Under the pieces are notes generated by a model, which had not been told where the DNA came from, did no database searches, and was given only the letters and a program-made list of their open reading frames with translations. This document shows positions 61,001 to 64,000 of a stretch of 64,000 bases of DNA, piece after piece. Positions within the stretch are counted from its first letter, which is position 1. Every line of letters begins with the position of its first letter. The translations under genes were made by a program, and so were the position numbers. The stretch comes from Streptomyces catenulae (GTDB taxonomy: Bacteria; Actinomycetota; Actinomycetes; Streptomycetales; Streptomycetaceae), in contig NZ_JODY01000002.1 of NCBI RefSeq assembly GCF_000718015.1, positions 372,001-436,000 on the forward strand. The letters are read 5' to 3'.

Positions 61001-64000
61001 TGCTGTTGTGCCGGTGAGAGCGGCCGGTCGGTCCCGTTGTCCCGGAGGGTGGCCAGGAACTCGGTGTACCCGGGGTCGGTGGCCGGTGAGTGGTTGCCGT
61101 TCAGCGGGTGGCGGTCGGTGGCCGTCAGGAAGTCGGTCCAGGTCCGTACGGCGTCCATGAGGAACGCGCGTTCCTCGAAGGTGAACTCCTGCTGCATCCA
61201 GAAGGTCAGCGCCCGGGCCAGCCGCTGATCGGTCCCCGTCAGCTCGCCGAGGTACGTGAAGACGTCCTCCGGCCAGTCCTCGGGGCGGGTCCGCGGCGCC
61301 GGGGGGAGGTCGTCGGGGCCGTGGGTGAGGGGCTCGAAGCCCGCCGCGGGCCGGACCGCCGGGGTGGGGCCGGACGCGGGGAGCTGCGACGCGGCGATCA
61401 CTTCACGGATGACCAGGTGGCGGTAGAAGTCGGCCACGTACCGCAGGTTCCCGAGCGCCTGCCGGGACGCCTCGGTGCCGAGCAGCCCGGGACCGTCGTC
61501 CAGCAGGTCCGCGCCGAGGCTCTCCAGATACCCCCACCAGCGGGCCAGCTGTGCCGCCTTGGGGCCGCGGATGTGGGGGACCTCCTCCAGCTCCAGCCAG
61601 GCGTGGGTCTGCCGGGTGCGGACGTCCGTCGGGCCGAAGACGTCCTGGAGGTCGTCCAGGAGGAGGCGTTCGCGGTCGGCCCAGTACGTCGGCGCGGTGA
61701 TCCGTTCCTCGTCCTGCGCCGATCCGCCGTCGCCGTGCTCCGGCTCCTCCCCCGTCCGCGGCGCGGACCCGGTGTCCAGGAACGTCATGAACTCGACGGC
61801 CGAGGCTCGGGCCTTCCGGATGTCCAGGTTCGGGAGGCCGAACTTGACGCCCTGCAGATGGCGGACGAACTCCCCGGACGTGGCGGCTGCGGCCGTCTCC
61901 GTCAGGAGCGACCGGCCGTTCTCCCGCAGATACCGGTGCCAGAGCAGCACGTGCCGGAGGGCGGGCAGCCCCGCGCGGCGCTCCTGGGCCCACCGCTGGA
62001 TGGCGTCCCGCTCCTGCGGGGTGGCCGCCACCTCGTCCAGCGCCTCCCTGGCCTGCTGGAGCAGCCGACGCGGTCCGCGCAGCGTGGTGTGGTGGAACGG
62101 GTCCGCCGTGATGACGCCGTGCTCCCGCAGGTAGGCGTAGAACTTGCGGGGCCCGGCCAGGGCCCGCATCCGCTCGTACGGCCGCCGGGTGCCGTCCGTC
62201 AGGTCGGCGCGGAGCTGTGCCACGTACTCCGTGACCGCCTCCCGCGGCGGGGCGATCAGGTCGTCCCCGTCGAGGTGGCGCCACCATGTCCGCAGTCCCG
62301 ACGCGACCTGCTGCTGGCTGCTCCAGGTCACGATGTCGCCGAGGAAGTCCGCGACCAGGCGGACCTCGTCGGAGCCCCTGCCGTGGACCGTCTCCAGGTC
62401 GAGGAGGAGCACCCGCACGCCGGCGGGCCAGCCGGAGAGGTCGAGGGTCCGGGCGATGGAGACGGGCCCCTCGTCGGCGCCGGTCCGCTGGTCCGGGGTG
62501 ACGGTCAGGATCTGGTTGAGGTCCAGATCCAGGCCCATGCCCAGGTCCAGGCCCATGGTCGGGTCCAGGTCTTCCTGGCCGTCGTGCATCCCGAGGAACG
62601 CGTCCAGCTCCGGGTCGACCGCCGGGAAGGAGACCGGCTGGTGGTCCGTGACCGTGTAGAGGAATGTGTCGAGTCCGGGGTCGAGCGCGTCGAAGAGTTC
62701 GGCGCCGACCGTCTCCTGGTGCCGTCCGGGGGCGGTGTGCGGCTCGGTCGGCCACTGTGCCAGCACCGTGTCCAGCTGCTCCCGCAGCGCGGCCGCCCGC
62801 TCGTCGGACACCCCGTGCGGCGCCGCCCCGTCCAGTTCCTGGCGGTAGGCGAGCGCACGGTCGATCCACTCCGACCACGTCGACCGGTCGCCGAGCGGGG
62901 CGCTGCCGCCGCCCGATGCGGCCTCCAGCACCTGCACCGTCGTCTCCACTCCGCCCACCCAGGTGGTGTCGGTGTCCTCGGGCGGGTGCCCGGTGAGCAA
63001 CTCCGGGTGGGTGGCGAGGTGTTCGTAGAAGAGGGCGGCGTAGGCCCGCCGGATCACCCGCATCCTCTTGGCGCCACCGTCGGACGTGGCCTGGTGGGCG
63101 GCGAGGTAGGCGTCGAACTGCCGGTCCAGCATCGGCCGGTGCGCCGTGGTCAAGGGTCCCGCCTGCGGGTCGCGGCCACGGAGGTAGTTGCGCCACGCCT
63201 GGAACGCCCGGGCGCGCAACCCACGCTCGGGGTGGGTCAGCGCCTCCCCGCCCAGCCAGCCGCGGACGGCGGCGGCCAGTTCGGGTTCGTTCTCCCGGTC
63301 GAGCTGGGTGAGGAGCTGCGCCGCCTCACCGCTCCACTGCGCGGGGTCCACCACGGCGGACGTGTTCCAGCGCGGTGTGCTCCGGATACCGGCGGTGGGC
63401 CCCTGGAGGGTGTCGTCGGCGCGCAGCCGGGCCAGCGCGGCGTCGATCGCCCGGCTGTACTCGGCCCGCATGCTCACCAGGAACCGTTCGGCGGTCCGCG
63501 CCTCCCACAGGTCGCGGCGGAACTGCTCGCCCACGGCGATCCGGACGTCCCGGAGGTTGGTCCGGGTCAGGTTCCGTGTCCGGAACGGCAGGTATGCGGT
63601 GCCGGGCGCGTGGAGGAAGCTGCCCAGGTAGCTGAACCACTTGTTCCAGGCGGCCCATCCGTCGCGCTGCCGCGGCAGCTGCGACGAGGTGGCCGGGACC
63701 TGATCGGGCGTGGTGCCCGGGGTGTCCAGCCGCCGCATCTGGGCGAGCAGCCGGTCGCGGAGGGCGGGATCGGCGTCCGCGAGGTACACCTCGTCGTCGG
63801 CGGCGGCGAGCAGGCGCCAGCCCTCGTCGAGCCGGGCGCGGGTGACCGGTCCCTCGTGGGCCTCGGCCCAGGTGAGGAACGCCTCCGCCTCATCGGCGCC
63901 GGGCTCCTCGACCCACGAGCCGTCCCCCTCGTCCTCGTCGAGGACCAGGCTCCGGCCCCCGTCGAATCCGTCGTCCTCCGGCATGACCAGGGGGCTCGGC
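52084..64000 (-). CDS. Giant multi-module protein with protein-glutaminase-like C-terminal domain (5' end outside window)
   Basis: An open frame of at least 3,966 residues that runs off the window edge with no upstream stop, so the true start is not visible. The N-terminal ~1,100 visible residues are helical repeats with W-x2-Y/H-L motifs (RWWGYLESLGADLL; LLWHRYLRENGRSL; KFYAYLREHGVIT). The middle carries an HExxH (VIAHETMHNYGTSDWYGEGL, around nt 58020-58050) and duplicated ~270-residue modules (GYLWTGESGGIRIQGYTLQG, nt ~56700; GYLWAGTGNGVRIEGYVRDG, nt ~55090). Near the C-terminus DGCYLRAHHIALKLQQW, EWDYHIACAV and LVLDPALGRG give Cys, His and Asp spaced 53 and 20 residues apart, like the protein-glutaminase triad. 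Likely a secreted or effector deamidase of the polymorphic-toxin type, similar to giant Streptomyces 'lonely Cys' proteins (family name from memory). Confidence 0.8.
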   Translation of the reverse strand, partial: PSPLVMPEDDGFDGGRSLVLDEDEGDGSWVEEPGADEAEAFLTWAEAHEGPVTRARLDEGWRLLAAADDEVYLADADPALRDRLLAQMRRLDTPGTTPDQVPATSSQLPRQRDGWAAWNKWFSYLGSFLHAPGTAYLPFRTRNLTRTNLRDVRIAVGEQFRRDLWEARTAERFLVSMRAEYSRAIDAALARLRADDTLQGPTAGIRSTPRWNTSAVVDPAQWSGEAAQLLTQLDRENEPELAAAVRGWLGGEALTHPERGLRARAFQAWRNYLRGRDPQAGPLTTAHRPMLDRQFDAYLAAHQATSDGGAKRMRVIRRAYAALFYEHLATHPELLTGHPPEDTDTTWVGGVETTVQVLEAASGGGSAPLGDRSTWSEWIDRALAYRQELDGAAPHGVSDERAAALREQLDTVLAQWPTEPHTAPGRHQETVGAELFDALDPGLDTFLYTVTDHQPVSFPAVDPELDAFLGMHDGQEDLDPTMGLDLGMGLDLDLNQILTVTPDQRTGADEGPVSIARTLDLSGWPAGVRVLLLDLETVHGRGSDEVRLVADFLGDIVTWSSQQQVASGLRTWWRHLDGDDLIAPPREAVTEYVAQLRADLTDGTRRPYERMRALAGPRKFYAYLREHGVITADPFHHTTLRGPRRLLQQAREALDEVAATPQERDAIQRWAQERRAGLPALRHVLLWHRYLRENGRSLLTETAAAATSGEFVRHLQGVKFGLPNLDIRKARASAVEFMTFLDTGSAPRTGEEPEHGDGGSAQDEERITAPTYWADRERLLLDDLQDVFGPTDVRTRQTHAWLELEEVPHIRGPKAAQLARWWGYLESLGADLLDDGPGLLGTEASRQALGNLRYVADFYRHLVIREVIAASQLPASGPTPAVRPAAGFEPLTHGPDDLPPAPRTRPEDWPEDVFTYLGELTGTDQRLARALTFWMQQEFTFEERAFLMDAVRTWTDFLTATDRHPLNGNHSPATDPGYTEFLATLRDNGTDRPLSPAQQQLLRTGAEAFYGFAVRHPWLLRTPTDPTAPLPPTPDATTHDEHSATVTRPRHETPEEDYWGQLFHDEELLAALGNGEGTDPFDPNAFDFGPTETLQDASTPPQFPTENQGGTTGDLTTGTSDLDPLLTEMAHLQQNVSDPQFPPLDEGGTTLFDPDQSFLDFLRNGSFDGPLPQDTGSGVPDFLTALEEMPYLDPNPPTLEELLGDQQQHTPGTDTAEVTPPTDGAAQPTVAVTGPTPQADPTPGPTSFPLLPELDPHPANGTARELTRSRNALRTLRTHLATWEQSRQPQGDRTWHPLLTGAQTSYTQRMRELEAFLDAHSALIDGWGGPRHDEAVARFLIEQVEPWTREEPSNPPALRELRRAAVDPAQMLAHFGKDDPALAKAVADTLTADRDDPGTDRVVRARQFLRLAWSKQRVAGRVLPVDALLTAALLEGLGMSLGRHFFRQSPQQLFPDQHRLFGGARAVQAALEAVGARDTFTAYFDGATDAPSVFGHVLDTLARLDGWDGNFPARLPDSVVRKVRDLFHELHQFFQAYASVPYAHAEQTSQPPQHPTGPVFAYQDSHEGRPHLPGRRALVPEGGVFRYDGVHRQRYQELARLFATDEAVHEAYRTFKGEQLDELLWRDGWLLADDPVDRIRDGHRPVERDYDAVRRSWGNRPPRNPATLPDHLVRQLLGNGVPNDGAARIALNAVLAFADGKPSAFWDAFDAREPSAMAAVSVAVTALQTLPGHTRAVRRLVTTEEMPFQIGEEMDLDLRHADRLAGLPRTGAPGAVPRPGAQLPSSATMEIVYEGFDTVDVDALAPGKVLFRPKSRGVVVSVQWAPELDLTVGWAKDGRPIIRRGHRVTVVPMGEEIGPRVEVQAPPKEFQRWLGSLGPVWAQRFEVRRYQLGDGTRLSRLIARHHLAPDEGITPKTLAEKKQQTKEAGKLYHNVGHRFPDGDLVHFAVEFVSAKAVRHHHVNLKPGRDRENNVTWYEGTPVSVIAHETMHNYGTSDWYGEGLPRPLDEDGTLMSATVVDRWGRIPNSNLLSDAAGLPPNLRLAVHDLMMIWSSIQRKRRLLEEETATTGGTDHATGTPKDPKGKAKAGRDGWLLSTDAKNNEVRAAAGAAPKPLPLTFDRVTVPLEVRRRVLWGDSGTFRAGRMAPRNHSSVREQPLQMGALLPNHTYWATFRSWQSPQGRFTFRTTVDDSTGLTPEPGAPVLMFPDNRTEDEIVYAARQAYFDWRDRGGTLDPGAGRTTFDGVYQGLRIRGVIDATGRILDFAPHEDQSDPRTGRLLQAPLFFDQLLGPAPLGLPRLTRSLERFLLVGDRAKRVGGYFFFDQGVQGVLGTRYEPLVQQNPNGTFYAEVEALDVTVGTHQTEARDHNRWRPMLDAHQGRRLLFPRGRSEEYPEGWSAESLWLHVQTAYLTAMDSGRFVWPVGEARHLHAGYLWTGESGGIRIQGYTLQGRHIWVRPAPHQPLPTWTDSGTLVHARTLPEEHSLEIGGNGGYSYRFSHAVLGDGDFALHIALDLPVPSGMTSEQVARAHARLTAMQQEIDATYNHLSRIDGAPVTRFVIRTVLEGGEPSEEAIADFLEFCGNEPALAAQELIGFEATDENLKLLLDAARAVLDPPNPYAPQQWGEGSRMDMALMAMNHRSVEEILWDPQAKKLLDAYRARELAPFTTREETLGELLSQHFHRFTERGWHKTLTELPSDLTMDDVRLLAVRTARRIRTEGRSGRIAVDWVPDHDDLQIHVEMDRDGLVDDFFLVRGDAPTPPPAPQDGDDSGSDILESDIRNRDDEEPEEDDILDVLSGGGQATGQTDAAAHTAHTTHPTVTDDQEVPGPVLSAPPTGDAAPHFTEKLAQLLLHGDRDRGLAGRLLRNADEQRAHGIVYAPRKRLLRDADRTLYEEDWLHTENGIRMAKVRLLDENGTEHGPVGAAWKEIFPTGWTLDTLRDAVTAAHAHALESGELSLHGDGYLWAGTGNGVRIEGYVRDGEHQWIRPAHHLQPQIGPETEAEVIAHTAPVTVELPGDGGPLPLTVRHALRTDGTAVAQLTVTLPRPASGTTDGTAYATALARLQEHLDTVHRALTGTAQPVTVTVTAAEPGAHPGGGADLLALLLSGDDADLAAAAQRLLGTAPTAAGLDTLLAGVRRLVPVPDEATAWQPRTGYGAPHLTPALRMRAAARVTALTGDAEVRVVSGDPDAVPHGSGAARLAGQLRDRFAPEAWQRRYDPRYLPEGWSTDRLRVAAYLTARSGRTTPPPGAPEFTVEAGPEVPFTMTVTVDARTGNVLDYELPDVPPGGIVPVPQPGATPGGPGNGTPPTATGGSDVLALLRDAIRRAQAGPRVLRGARPPAPGGGSGVSALLRDAIRRAQAGPQALQSASNVPPGAPRQRRGAFGGAPTSGTLLSPGRTRAQAVVRRHLDTARSLTAVLNEVEAATGSLPQESVAGLGLDQAAVVAHLAVVRMAARAAGLLLANPVPHRELLDLLGATGGNHPAPDRSFESGFRSYTGLTPVDAVRRAVEQRRLGAEWWQPLMAALGHPEAPAASALAPVEVAPYALPQQLPQVVAFAGELHTRLRDGAFDSALRMLGGLHRDLRKLWAVQDAWTAAYHSDLESELRTLAPRRTPDISYALGLGTRDVVSRELVDGWYEDLSRMYYHDHQLGELPMPHGHPEDGCYLRAHHIALKLQQWNAPVRKITVARTEPRLHVASPNAAGADNTSPGRIEWDYHIACAVPVTRTDGSVVLLVLDPALGRGVLTGDEWLAVIGVTQDEGLRLIGSLEEVHTALIANYLENPGGWKAMSGGGLLPLQAITVVTDPYAQYFPNPNLPQCRSLREADTVQRNFSETLRTHSLEAMERDMVRELRQELTAREHGGGTGGTEWAAVTYDTLSVTGTLERHPELEARLRALLPPGHQTLGGTSTGARNPDVEATELDMILQGAGFLATPVLGSMSPTALQALVHWDGSSDTAMDQTPGPGAGQ
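53909..54046 (-). repeat. Perfect 42-bp direct repeat inside giant gene
   Basis: 53909-53950 and 54005-54046 are identical over 42 bp, 96 bp apart (32 codons). They encode ALLRDAIRRAQAGP twice, flanked by Pro/Gly-rich linkers, and look like a recent in-frame duplication of a helical motif. Confidence 0.75.

Noticed and set aside
52288..61017. A 2,909-codon plus-strand open frame opposite the giant gene
   Set aside because: Low-complexity Val/Gly/Arg/Glu-rich product without motifs, entirely antisense to a frame with recognisable domains and normal codon use.
1..64000. CRISPR arrays, tRNA or rRNA genes, transposases, integration sites
   Set aside because: I scanned for regularly spaced short repeats, tRNA-like cloverleaf features and transposase motifs and saw none I could support.

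Overview
The window is very high-GC actinobacterial DNA, almost certainly a Streptomyces or close relative. Third codon positions are nearly all G/C, GTG and TTG starts occur, several genes look leaderless (a -10 hexamer 6-8 nt before the start codon), and the gene families are typical of the genus: SpoIIE phosphatase, SARP, XRE-ImmA, modular PKS and crotonyl-CoA reductase. I saw no tRNA, rRNA, insertion sequence or CRISPR array.

1-19 kb, mostly metabolism and housekeeping. There is a flavin-dependent oxidoreductase, then an overlapping glutamine-synthetase-like/amidohydrolase pair (a split FluG), and a PAS-GAF-SpoIIE phosphatase. A regulator with both XRE-like and TetR-like parts precedes a three-gene operon that matches carnitine-to-glycine-betaine conversion (BKACE enzyme, carnitine dehydrogenase, betainyl-CoA-type thioesterase). 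Next come a secreted metallophosphoesterase with an MFS protein and a TolB-like lipobox-free membrane-anchored protein, a DUF309 protein, a D,D-carboxypeptidase and a P450. An XRE regulator / ImmA-type HELGH protease / multi-pass membrane protein operon closes this part.

19-24 kb, small-ORF region and plus-strand operon. Two tiny overlapping ORFs end at a double hairpin. After them come an acyl-AMP ligase, a nitroreductase-family enzyme, a GTP cyclohydrolase II homologue, a small recombinase-N-domain-like protein and a hotdog thioesterase. Three copies of a dyad (YYAAC-N5-GTTRA) lie in the non-coding DNA between the XRE operon and this operon.

24-50 kb, the main biosynthetic gene cluster. 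Minus strand: ACP-KS-AT-DH-KR-ACP, KS-AT-DH-KR-ACP, a lone KS whose AT has been cleanly lost, an acyl ligase, P450, ferredoxin and methyltransferase. Plus strand, divergent: KAS III, free ACP, a ScoE-like non-heme iron enzyme, a ScoD/FcoT-like thioesterase, a type II thioesterase and a LuxR-HTH protein. Then a SARP regulator, crotonyl-CoA carboxylase/reductase and a degenerate KS in which the catalytic Cys is Arg. ScoE- and ScoD-like proteins with an ACP are the hallmark of isonitrile formation. Here they sit beside a bimodular type I PKS with one methylmalonyl-type (YASH) and one ethylmalonyl-type (RAGH) AT, so I infer an isonitrile-started, methyl/ethyl-branched diene polyketide. I do not recognise a described compound with this gene set.

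50.7-64 kb, giant protein locus. A 377-residue single-pass surface protein follows the 3' part of a giant protein (at least 3,966 residues, continuing past the window edge). The giant protein carries duplicated modules, an HExxH motif and, near its C-terminus, a protein-glutaminase-type Cys-His-Asp triad, which suggests a polymorphic-toxin-like deamidase.

Regulation visible in the DNA: a textbook SARP box (three heptamers at exact 11-bp spacing, 8 nt from a -10) drives the isonitrile operon; AGGGGT-type repeats recur before the SARP, CCR and degenerate-KS genes; and perfect hairpins close most transcription units.
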